DNA of 64,000 nucleotides from Actinomadura graeca (GTDB lineage: Bacteria; Actinomycetota; Actinomycetes; Streptosporangiales; Streptosporangiaceae). The stretch lies in the NCBI RefSeq assembly GCF_019175365.1, contig NZ_CP059572.1:4774001-4838000 (forward strand), in the 5' to 3' direction. Shown in pieces: positions 26,734 through 33,642 of this stretch (position 1 is the first letter of the stretch; each line of letters begins with the position of its first letter). Under the pieces are notes generated by a model. It was not told the DNA's origin. It was given only the letters and a program-made list of their open reading frames with translations, and did no database searches. The translations under genes were made by a program, and so were the position numbers.

Positions 26734-27960
26734 CTAGATGATGCTCATCCGGCGAGCGAGATCAGCCAGGAGGCGGCTTCTCTTGCCGGTAGTAGTGCCG
26801 CGGAGTTGGTGGACGAGGTGGCGGCTCATGACGTGGGCGTGGACCTGTTCGGCGGCCCGGCGCTCAGCGGCGAGCAGTTCACTGATGGCCTCATCGACCT
26901 TGTTACGGGCCCGGTAGACGTCGACGACTTCAAGGCTGTGGCGGACCGAGCGTTCGACGGGTAGGTGGGTGGTGGTGATACCTGGAATGAGGTCGAGTGC
27001 GGTGGGGACATCACCCAGCGCCATGGCTACAGTGACGCGGTGGATGCGCACGTTCGTGGGGCCAAACGCCGTCCACAGGTGGTTGGCGTCCGCGCCGAGT
27101 GCGTCGGCCAGCTGCTCGGCTCGTTTCACGTAGCCCATTGCATCGGCGCGGTGGTGGGCGCGGGCAGCGGCGACGGCTCCGGTGAGTAGCAGCGTTCCGT
27201 GGATCGACAGCAGCGTAGGCGAGAGATCAGCATGCTGGTGCTGTAGGTATCGCGACGCGTGTTGGGCCATTGTCGCTGCCTCGTCGAAGCGGCCTTGGGA
27301 GTGCAGTGCGTGGATCACCGAGCGGAACAGCGACCCAATGATCGTGGGGTCTGCGGTGCGTTCGGCCGCTGTAAGTCCGCGCTGAGCGGCGATCCAGGCC
27401 AGGTCGGCCTCACCGAGCTTGGTGAGCAGCATCGCGGCCGACTGGTTGGCAAGGGCGGCGAGCCGATCGGCGTTAGGCCGCTGGTGCCCGCGGGCTTCCC
27501 TGGCAGCGAGGTGGGTCTGGGTGAGCAGCGTGGGCAGGCGGGCGAGCAGCTGTCCGTAGCGTGAATGCTGGTAGGCGGCCATCACTATTGCCACATCGCG
27601 ACGAAGTACCTCCAGCCGGGGCGGTTCGGGCTCTGCTTCGATCGCTGCCAGCAGTGGGGACAGTTGCCGGTAGTCGGCGAGCGTAGAACGGACGGCGCTG
27701 ACGTCCAAGTGGGACGGCTCACGACGCATCGACTCGGCAGGCTGTGGGCCGATGATGTCGAAGACGGAGATGCACAGGGCATCGGCGAGTGCCCTGATGA
27801 TCGAGAGTCTGTCCAAAGCTGCACGGTCATTTTCGATCTTACTGAGCCAGTCTTCGGTCCGACCGACCAGGCCGGCCAAGACCTCTTGGGAGATGCCCCG
27901 CCGGACGCGGTGCCAGGCCACGCGCTGCCCCGGTGATAGGTGCTGCAAGTGATCGGACAT
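26734..27960 (-). CDS. XRE family regulator with TPR-like C-terminal domain
   Basis: 408 residues. The N-terminal helix-turn-helix (about 10-65) reads LSPGQRVAWHRVRRGISQEV, VGRTEDWLSKIENDRAALDRL. The remaining 300 residues are all helical, with TPR-like repeats (AAQRGLTAAERTADPTIIGS and similar). The architecture recalls regulators that sense a peptide or small molecule through TPRs. The ATG at 27960 is preferred to the adjacent GTG because AGGAGG is five bases upstream. It is divergent from the radical SAM gene; the 153-bp gap contains two exact 20-bp direct repeats that are the obvious candidate binding sites. Confidence 0.9.
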   Translation of the reverse strand: MSDHLQHLSPGQRVAWHRVRRGISQEVLAGLVGRTEDWLSKIENDRAALDRLSIIRALADALCISVFDIIGPQPAESMRREPSHLDVSAVRSTLADYRQLSPLLAAIEAEPEPPRLEVLRRDVAIVMAAYQHSRYGQLLARLPTLLTQTHLAAREARGHQRPNADRLAALANQSAAMLLTKLGEADLAWIAAQRGLTAAERTADPTIIGSLFRSVIHALHSQGRFDEAATMAQHASRYLQHQHADLSPTLLSIHGTLLLTGAVAAARAHHRADAMGYVKRAEQLADALGADANHLWTAFGPTNVRIHRVTVAMALGDVPTALDLIPGITTTHLPVERSVRHSLEVVDVYRARNKVDEAISELLAAERRAAEQVHAHVMSRHLVHQLRGTTTGKRSRLLADLARRMSII

Positions 27961-28033
27961 CACAGCCTCCTGTCAGGCGACCCCGGAATTTCTTTCCGGG
28001 TCGCATCCCTCTTGCGGTTTTAATGTCTTGGAC

Positions 28034-28094
28034 GTTGCGCAGCAACGCGTCCGACGGATTCGAGTCGAGGCGATCGGATTCGAGTCGAGGCGAT
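28034..28094. promoter_or_regulatory. Tandem 20-bp direct repeat and small inverted repeat before the radical SAM gene
   Basis: CGGATTCGAGTCGAGGCGAT occurs twice without a gap, at 28055-28074 and 28075-28094, ending 19 bp before the radical SAM start codon. Just upstream is GTTGC-GCA-GCAAC (28034-28046). A -10-like TATGTA directly follows the second copy. The arrangement suits cooperative binding of the divergent XRE-TPR regulator close to the promoter. Confidence 0.6.
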
Positions 28095-28113
28095 ATGTAA
28101 CGGGACGGGCCAG

Positions 28114-29229
28114 ATGTACCAATTAATCGCAAGTCCATTCCTAGGCGGCTTCCTGGTACTGATGCCGGGGGAGACCCGAGGAATCAAGATTTCGCAGGCG
28201 GCCTACCGGGCACTTGCCGACGCCGAAGTACTTCCTGATTGGCTGACGGCAGCCGCCCGGACCACCTGGGGGATCGACCTTCGCGGGCAGCGGTCCGGCG
28301 ATCACCTGCTCCTTCGCTGCGAGTCGAACCACGGGTTCGGTAAGGCGACCTATGAGCTGAATCTTGGCTGCAACTACGACTGCGAGCACTGCTACCTCGG
28401 CCTCAAGACCTTCGATGGGATGGGCTGGCCCGAGCGTGAGCGCTTGCTGGAGGCGATCCGGGATGCCGGCGTCTTGTGGCTCCAGCTCACAGGTGGGGAG
28501 CCGATGGTGGATCGGCTGTTCGCCGCCGTCCACACCAAGGCCTACGAACTGGGCATGATGGTGGAGATCTTGACCAACGGCTCCCGGCTGGCCGACCCCA
28601 AAATGCTCGACCTGCTGACGACCCACAGGCCGAGCAAGATGAGCCTGAGCGTCTATGGCGCTACAGCGGAGACCTACGACGGCCTCACCCGACGGCCAGG
28701 CTCCTTCCGCAAGTTCATGCGCGGGCTGTCGGCGGCGCACGAGGCCGGCCTCCAACTGGATCTGAGCCTGATCATCACCAACCGCAATGCCCATGAACTC
28801 CACCTCATGCGCCAACTGAGCGAAAGGTTTGGGCTACGACATCGCGAGTACGCCAACATCTCCCCGACCATCCACGGCGGTGCTGAGAGCCTGCCGTCCC
28901 AGTCACCCCAGTTCCTGAGCAAGCGGGCACCCTTTACCGGCTGCGACGCCGGACACACGTCGTTCCACGTCGACCCGTTGGGCCGGGCGAGCATCTGCAA
29001 GATCGGCCGTGACCCCAACATCGACCTGGTACGCGAGGGACCACAAGGGCTCCAACGCCTGGGCGGCATCAGCGACGACCTGCTGCGCCGCCGGGGCGGA
29101 TGCACAGGCTGCACGCTCCAGGGCACATGTGGGACGTGCATGCCGCTGGTACAGCTCTACCGCAATGCCAAAGCCCCGCTGGCCACCTACTGCCAGCACC
29201 AAGAGCCCCGAGAGGAGCTACCCCGGTGA
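28114..29229 (+). CDS. Radical SAM/SPASM enzyme, likely peptide maturase
   Basis: 371 residues. The N-terminal 75 residues (MYQLIASPFLGGFLVL onward) precede the radical SAM core and could be a peptide-recognition segment. The [4Fe-4S]/SAM cysteines are C86, C90 and C93 in LGCNYDCEHCYLG, and the GGEP motif is at 127-130. The C-terminal SPASM region has C277 and C295 in the C-x12-G-x4-C pattern, then C330, C333, C339, C342 and C360, enough for auxiliary clusters. SPASM enzymes typically cross-link or otherwise modify ribosomal peptides. The next gene, overlapping by GTGA, encodes a 43-residue cysteine-containing peptide, the obvious substrate. Confidence 0.93.
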   Translation: MYQLIASPFLGGFLVLMPGETRGIKISQAAYRALADAEVLPDWLTAAARTTWGIDLRGQRSGDHLLLRCESNHGFGKATYELNLGCNYDCEHCYLGLKTFDGMGWPERERLLEAIRDAGVLWLQLTGGEPMVDRLFAAVHTKAYELGMMVEILTNGSRLADPKMLDLLTTHRPSKMSLSVYGATAETYDGLTRRPGSFRKFMRGLSAAHEAGLQLDLSLIITNRNAHELHLMRQLSERFGLRHREYANISPTIHGGAESLPSQSPQFLSKRAPFTGCDAGHTSFHVDPLGRASICKIGRDPNIDLVREGPQGLQRLGGISDDLLRRRGGCTGCTLQGTCGTCMPLVQLYRNAKAPLATYCQHQEPREELPR

Positions 29230-29357
29230 GCATCACGATCGAGGTGCAGGACGGCCCCGCGACAGAGGAAGCAGTCGTCGAGATCGTCGAAGATGTCAAC
29301 GACGCAGCCGAATACGCGATCGGCCTTGGCTGCGGCGACGACAACCCTTACCAATGA
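29226..29357 (+). CDS. Candidate RiPP precursor peptide (43 aa)
   Basis: Starts at GTG overlapping the stop of the radical SAM gene and ends ATGA-style at the next possible start. The 43 residues split into an acidic, helix-prone leader (VQDGPATEEAVVEIVEDVND at 7-26) and a Gly/polar C-terminus GLGCGDDNPYQ with a single cysteine at 36 and an aromatic Tyr at 42. This leader/core contrast, size and coupling to a SPASM radical SAM enzyme fit a ribosomally made, modified peptide. The single Cys next to Asp/Asn/Tyr suggests a thioether or C-C cross-link; the chemistry is unknown. I do not recognise it as a member of a described RiPP class. Confidence 0.75.
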   Translation: MSITIEVQDGPATEEAVVEIVEDVNDAAEYAIGLGCGDDNPYQ

Positions 29358-29380
29358 CGACGCGTAGGGCACCGCAGCAC

Positions 29381-29412
29381 GGCCCCTCGCCCATCCCCGT
29401 AGGCGAGGGGCC
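29381..29412. terminator. Hairpin between precursor peptide and kinase
   Basis: GGCCCCTCGCC (29381-29391) and GGCGAGGGGCC (29402-29412) form a perfect 11-bp stem with a 10-nt loop. It begins 24 bp after the peptide stop codon. RiPP precursor genes are often followed by such a hairpin, which acts as a partial terminator or mRNA stabiliser so that the peptide is made in excess over the enzymes. Confidence 0.65.
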
Positions 29413-29431
29413 CCTCCAGTACGGTTCCGAT

Positions 29432-30193
29432 GTGACCGAACGGCTCCCCTGGCACCAGGCGCAGGCACTGATCGAGAAGCACACTGGGCCGGTGATCACT
29501 GCTCGCCCGGTCAGCGAGGGCTTCAACTCCGAGATCGCCGTGGTCATCAACGACACCACATTCGTCAAAGGACTGCGCATCGATCACCCGCGCGCCTGGA
29601 CCCAAGAACGTGAACGCCGGATCAACCCGCACATCCAAAACGTCTCGGCTCCGCTTCGATGGACGGAGATCACAGGTGGCTGGGACCTCAACGGGTTCGG
29701 CTTCATCGACGGCCGTCCTGCATCCTACGAGCCGTCCAGCCTCGACCTCGACCTCATCATCGCCATGATGGCTCACTGTCCACACGCCCCTGACGGTGTC
29801 GAACTCAAGCGAGCCGAGCAACGCTGGTCGAGCTACAGCGACCAAGCCGAAGAGTTCGCCGGCGACTGGCTCTCGCACACCGACTGGTCACCCGCCAACA
29901 TCCTCATCGGCAGTGACAAGCGGGCATATATGCTCGATTGGGCCTGGCCCACCAGAGGGGCTCGCTGGATCGACTCTGCCTGCTGGATCATCTGGCTCAT
30001 CGCCTGCGGACACCATCCGGCGCAAGCACAGGCCTGGGCGTCCAAGATTCCGTTCTTCGCCGCCGCACCCGCCGACGCGGTGACAGCTTTCGCCAAAGCA
30101 CAGGCCGCGATGTGGGAAGACATCGGCGACCACGCACCCCATCCCGGGCTTGCCGCAGCAGCAACTAGCTGGGTCAAGCACCGAACCACCTAA
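29432..30193 (+). CDS. Aminoglycoside-phosphotransferase-fold kinase
   Basis: About 253 residues. It has the APH/choline kinase fold: an N-terminal lysine strand (TTFVKGLRI, K46), the catalytic loop HTDWSPAN at 149-156 with Asp151, and the metal-binding Asp169 in YMLDWAWP. The start is placed at GTG after the hairpin, but an ATG overlapping the peptide stop (29354) would add 26 residues. Next to a radical SAM enzyme and its peptide, it may phosphorylate the peptide or a partner metabolite, or give self-protection. An unrelated resistance kinase is also possible. Confidence 0.85.
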   Translation: MTERLPWHQAQALIEKHTGPVITARPVSEGFNSEIAVVINDTTFVKGLRIDHPRAWTQERERRINPHIQNVSAPLRWTEITGGWDLNGFGFIDGRPASYEPSSLDLDLIIAMMAHCPHAPDGVELKRAEQRWSSYSDQAEEFAGDWLSHTDWSPANILIGSDKRAYMLDWAWPTRGARWIDSACWIIWLIACGHHPAQAQAWASKIPFFAAAPADAVTAFAKAQAAMWEDIGDHAPHPGLAAAATSWVKHRTT

Positions 30194-30311
30194 CGCACCC
30201 CCTTAACCCGGTGCGCCAAGAACGCTGGAAGGACACATGGCCCTCTAGGTCCATCCCTCGACAACACTGGTTCCTCCTCACCGCGAGGAAGCGGTCCTCA
30301 TCGACAACGCC

Positions 30312-30686
30312 ATGGTCGACCTCGTCCGTGCCATCTGGGCGAGGCGCTGGCAAACCGCTGCCTGCTGCCAGGACACAGGCGAGGCGGTCGAAGCCGAACG
30401 CAACGCTGTAGAGCCTGTCGGCGAGCCGACGGGCAACTCTGGTTTCATCGAGTACTACCGCGGGTGGGCCTGGCTCAAGATGCCGCGCGGCGATGCGCTT
30501 GCCCTCCTCAGCGATCTGGCGGCCGATGACCAGTTCCGCGAGTTCGTCACCACCCGATGGGCCCAGGGCTCCTGGCGTCTCCACACGCCCGTCGTCTGGA
30601 TGGGCGAGCGATTCACGACAGCCGCCTTCGTCCAGATCTACTTCCCGTCGAATCAGATCATCGCTCTGACGAAGGTACTCATCTGA
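30312..30686 (+). CDS. Conserved protein of unknown function
   Basis: 124 residues. MVDLVRAIWARRWQTAACCQD at the start and the IEYYRGWAWLKMP and FREFVTTRWAQGSWRLHTPV segments look like a conserved soluble actinomycete family in which CCQD recurs. Residues before the ATG in the same frame (HREEAVLIDNA) also look family-like but are cut by an upstream TAG, so the N-terminus may be truncated. No function can be assigned. It lies 118 bp after the kinase and may belong to the same transcript. Confidence 0.6.
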   Translation: MVDLVRAIWARRWQTAACCQDTGEAVEAERNAVEPVGEPTGNSGFIEYYRGWAWLKMPRGDALALLSDLAADDQFREFVTTRWAQGSWRLHTPVVWMGERFTTAAFVQIYFPSNQIIALTKVLI

Positions 30687-31343
30687 ACGAATGATGCATC
30701 AACCGCCTGCGTGGGCGCTGGACGGCAGTGAGCGGCTCACCTTGGGGGCTTGCGGCGTCTCCCGTGTTCAGTTACTTCGACTTCCTCCTGTTCGACTTCC
30801 ATAGCGCCCTCATCCACGACTACGGGCCCGGACCCGTCGGCTGCCAGACCGGCGGCTGACACACCCACGCCCCCATGACACTGCACGTATTGGCGGAGAT
30901 CGTCACCGACTTGCGTATTCAGGGCGAGCAGGCGTGACCGCTGGACGGAATCCCAAATGGGTACTCGGCCAGTGGCGTGTGCGGTGGCCGGATCAGGGTT
31001 GGACTTCTCATCAGCAGCCGAGAGACGCTCCCCACGGTGGTGGACGACGGGGCCACCTCCGCCCGAGAAGGACGAGGACGTCGATCCTGCCGAGCACGGC
31101 CGTGGCTTGGTTCTGGCCGACGCGTACGCCGGCGAGACCGACCAGGATGAACGCACCGACGGCCACGCCGCCTGGGCCCTGATCAATTACTGAGACCAGG
31201 ATGCGCGCTGCACGCCCTGGTGCGCGTCCTATACCGACATTCCTAGTCGGCAGTCGTGCGTCCGTGGCTCGTCTCCCCGGAACGCACCGGCGCACGACAC
31301 CTCATCCAGCCGCCCTGACCCGGCTGCGCCGCCTTAATGCCTT
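30687..31343. other. Gap without recognisable gene
   Basis: About 650 bp between the unknown protein and the tRNA terminator. Open frames exist on both strands (30737-31186 minus, 30934-31182 plus) but show no ribosome sites or family features. It is probably the decayed edge of the accessory island next to the tRNA gene. Confidence 0.5.
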
Positions 31344-31375
31344 GAGGCCGGTCTCCTGGAGGGAGAACCGGCCTC
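31344..31375 (-). terminator. Terminator hairpin of tRNA-Pro
   Basis: GAGGCCGGT (31344-31352) pairs perfectly with ACCGGCCTC (31367-31375), and the loop adds CTCC/GGAG pairing. It begins 17 bp after the tRNA 3' end in the direction of transcription. Confidence 0.75.
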
Positions 31376-31392
31376 TGACTTGCATCTTTGTG

Positions 31393-31466
31393 TCGGGGTG
31401 GCGGGATTTGAACCCACGACCTCTTCGTCCCGAACGAAGCGCGCTGCCAAGCTGCGCTACACCCCG
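31393..31466 (-). tRNA. tRNA-Pro (anticodon CGG)
   Basis: 74 nt without encoded CCA. The acceptor stem CGGGGTG pairs with CACCCCG and is followed by discriminator A. The anticodon stem is CTTCG/CGAAG with loop TTCGGGA, giving anticodon CGG for codon CCG. The T arm contains GGTTCAAATCC. It sits at the boundary between the accessory island and core genes, a usual place for integration of mobile DNA. Confidence 0.95.
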
Positions 31467-31513
31467 GTGGTGGCTGCCCGGGAGTCGTACGTGCTCCCGG
31501 CGCCTCAACCACC

Positions 31514-32152
31514 TTAGCGGATGCTTGGGGGTGGTGCGTCCTCAATATTGGCCGGCTTGAGGGCTGTGAAGCCGGTCACGGCGCCGCTGGGGGTGAGGCG
31601 GATGTCGGTGAGGCCGGAGGAGGTGAGCCATCCGCGCAGGTCGGCGGTGGTGCCGCCGGGGCCGAAGAAGGAGTGGCCCTGGAGCATGGTGATCAGGCGG
31701 TCGCGGCCGGCGCCGCGGACGACGGTGGTGCCGCGGAGGGTGCCGCCGGGGCGGAGGACGCGGGTGAGTTCGCGGACGGCGTTCTCAGGGTCGGGCAGGC
31801 AGTGGAGGCCGTTGTAGGTGACGCAGAGGTCGAAGGTGCCCGTGGGGAAGGGGAGGTGGTCGATGTCGGCCTGGACGAGGGCGGCGCCGCGGCCGCGGGC
31901 TCGGTCGAGCATGGTGCGGGAAAGGTCTGCGGCCACGTGGCGGGGGTTGTCGCGGATGGCCAGTCCGCCACCGGACGGGATGTCGAGGGTGAGGGCGTCG
32001 GGGTCCAGCGCCTCGATGCTCCTGCGGAGGTGCCTGATGTCGTAACCCCAGATCAAGCGGGCGGCGACGCGGGAGATGGGGCCGTTCTGGACGGCGAAGT
32101 CGTAGATCGCGGCGGGTAAGCGGTCGGTCTTCCAGCGTTCGCGGATGTCCAT
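31514..32152 (-). CDS. Class I SAM-dependent methyltransferase
   Basis: 212 residues. SAM motif I is LTLDIPSGGGLAI near residue 50, the acidic-loop region is ALVQADIDHLPFPTGTFDLCV near 85-105, and CLPDPENAVRELTRVLRPGG is the motif III region near 115-135. It resembles UbiE/Methyltransf_11 members acting on small molecules or quinones. The ATG overlaps the stop of the phosphoesterase gene by one base, so the two are coupled. Confidence 0.9.
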   Translation of the reverse strand: MDIRERWKTDRLPAAIYDFAVQNGPISRVAARLIWGYDIRHLRRSIEALDPDALTLDIPSGGGLAIRDNPRHVAADLSRTMLDRARGRGAALVQADIDHLPFPTGTFDLCVTYNGLHCLPDPENAVRELTRVLRPGGTLRGTTVVRGAGRDRLITMLQGHSFFGPGGTTADLRGWLTSSGLTDIRLTPSGAVTGFTALKPANIEDAPPPSIR

Positions 32153-33048
32153 CAGCGTGGCACCAGGGTGAGGAGGGTCGCCTCGGGTGGGCAGCAGAAG
32201 CGCATGGGGGCCATCGGGGACGTTCCAAGGCCGCCTGAGACGTGCAGCCAGGAGCCTTGGTGCCGGTGGAGGCCCTTGACGCGGGGACGGTCGATGCCGC
32301 AGTTGGTGGCCAGGGCTCCGTAGAAGGGGACGCATACCTGGCCGCCGTGGGTATGGCCGGCGAGGAGGAGGTCGTAGCCGTCGGCGGCGAAACGGTCCAG
32401 GTTGCGGGGTTCCGGGGAGTGCATGACGCCGAGGTGGACGTCCGCCTGGGGGTCGACTGGGCCCGCCACTTTGTCGTAGCGGTCGCGGTTGATGTGGGAG
32501 TCGTCGATGCCGCCGAACTCGACGTCGAGCTCGCCCACCTTGAGGCGGCCGATGCGGTTGTCGAGGTCGAGCCAGCCTGCGGCCTGGAGGGACGAGCCGA
32601 GCTCGCGGTACGGGAGGTCGGGTTCGCGGGGGCTGCGCTTGTAATCGGACTTGCTCGTCCGCCAGATGTAGCGGAGGGGGTTCTTGAAGACCGGCGAGTA
32701 GAGGTCGTTGGAGCCGTACACGAAGACGCCGGGACGGTCGAGGAGGGGCCCCAGCGCCTCCAGGAAGGGGCCGATCGCGTCGCGGTGGGAGATGGAGTCG
32801 CCGGTGTTGACCACAAGGTCGGGTTCGAGCGCGTCCAGGGATCGGACCCAGCGGATCAGGCGTGACCGGCCGGGCGTGAGGTGCGCGTCCGAAATGTGCA
32901 GGATCTTTACCGACGGGCGGCCCGGCGGCAGCACCGGCACGTCGAAGCGGCGGAGACGGAACCAGTTCCGCTCGATCACCGAGGCGTACCCGAAGGTCGC
33001 GGCGCCCGCGCCCAGGAGGCCCAGCGGCACGGCGTAGATCTTTCGCAC
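32152..33048 (-). CDS. Calcineurin-like metallophosphoesterase (YkuE/YaeI type), membrane-anchored
   Basis: 298 residues from GTG with AAGGGAG six bases upstream. An N-terminal hydrophobic helix (YAVPLGLLGAGAATFGYA) probably anchors it in the membrane. Metal motifs: HISDAHL, LVVNTGDSIS, GSND in FVYGSNDLYSP (where the family usually has GNHD) and LLLAGHTHGGQ. The Asn-His to Ser-Asn change is common in the actinomycete subgroup. Substrate unknown; cell-surface phosphoesters are likely. Confidence 0.9.
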   Translation of the reverse strand: MRKIYAVPLGLLGAGAATFGYASVIERNWFRLRRFDVPVLPPGRPSVKILHISDAHLTPGRSRLIRWVRSLDALEPDLVVNTGDSISHRDAIGPFLEALGPLLDRPGVFVYGSNDLYSPVFKNPLRYIWRTSKSDYKRSPREPDLPYRELGSSLQAAGWLDLDNRIGRLKVGELDVEFGGIDDSHINRDRYDKVAGPVDPQADVHLGVMHSPEPRNLDRFAADGYDLLLAGHTHGGQVCVPFYGALATNCGIDRPRVKGLHRHQGSWLHVSGGLGTSPMAPMRFCCPPEATLLTLVPR

Positions 33049-33141
33049 TGTTCTCCCTTCCCAGGACTCCATGGTTCCAGACAGGGGCACCCCACGGTAA
33101 TCCTGATGAGGCAAGTGGGCCGGGACGGGCATGATGTGACC

Positions 33142-33597
33142 ATGAGCGCCCTGAAGGAGAAGCTGGAGACCGATCTGTCGGCCGCGATGAAGGCCCGCGA
33201 CGAGGTGCGCACGCGCACCCTGCGGATGGCCCTCACCGCGGTGAAGAACGAGGAGGTCGCCGGCAGGCAGGCCCGCGAGCTCTCCGACGACGAGGTCGTC
33301 AAGGTGCTCACCCGGGAGGCGAAGAAGCGCCGGGAGGCGGCCACCGCGTTCGGCGACGCGGGACGGGCGGAGCAGGCGCAGGCCGAGCGGGACGAGGGGG
33401 CCGTCCTGGAGGAGTACCTGCCGGCCCAGCTGGGCGACGAGGAGCTGACCGCGCTGGTCGCGGACGCGATCGCCGCGACGGGCGCCGCGGGCCCGCGGGC
33501 GATGGGGCAGGTCATGAAGGAGGTCAACCCGAAGGTCGCCGGACGCGCCGAGGGCGGCCGCGTGGCCGCGGAGGTGAAGCGGCAGCTCGCCACCTGA
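33142..33597 (+). CDS. GatB/YqeY domain protein
   Basis: 151 residues, matching the length of YqeY. It has LKEKLETDLSAAMKARDEVRTRTLRM at the start, LTREAKKRREAATAF near 55-70 and EEYLPAQLGDEEL near 92-104. The GatB/YqeY fold resembles the tRNA-binding tail of the amidotransferase GatB; the cellular role is not settled. The gene is divergent from the phosphoesterase and followed by a strong terminator. Confidence 0.93.
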   Translation: MSALKEKLETDLSAAMKARDEVRTRTLRMALTAVKNEEVAGRQARELSDDEVVKVLTREAKKRREAATAFGDAGRAEQAQAERDEGAVLEEYLPAQLGDEELTALVADAIAATGAAGPRAMGQVMKEVNPKVAGRAEGGRVAAEVKRQLAT

Positions 33598-33610
33598 CCT
33601 GCGAGACGAA

Positions 33611-33638
33611 GAAGGGCCCGGCTGATGCCGGGCCCTTC
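33611..33638. terminator. Bidirectional terminator between yqeY-type gene and PBP
   Basis: GAAGGGCCCGGC (33611-33622) and GCCGGGCCCTTC (33627-33638) form a perfect 12-bp stem with a TGAT tetraloop between two converging genes whose stops are 13 bp before and 5 bp after. Confidence 0.9.
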
Positions 33639-33642
33639 GTCG

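Noticed and set aside
30737..31186. Minus-strand 149-codon gene near tRNA-Pro
   Set aside because: Ser/Arg-rich shadow-like composition, no start signal and no recognisable motif.
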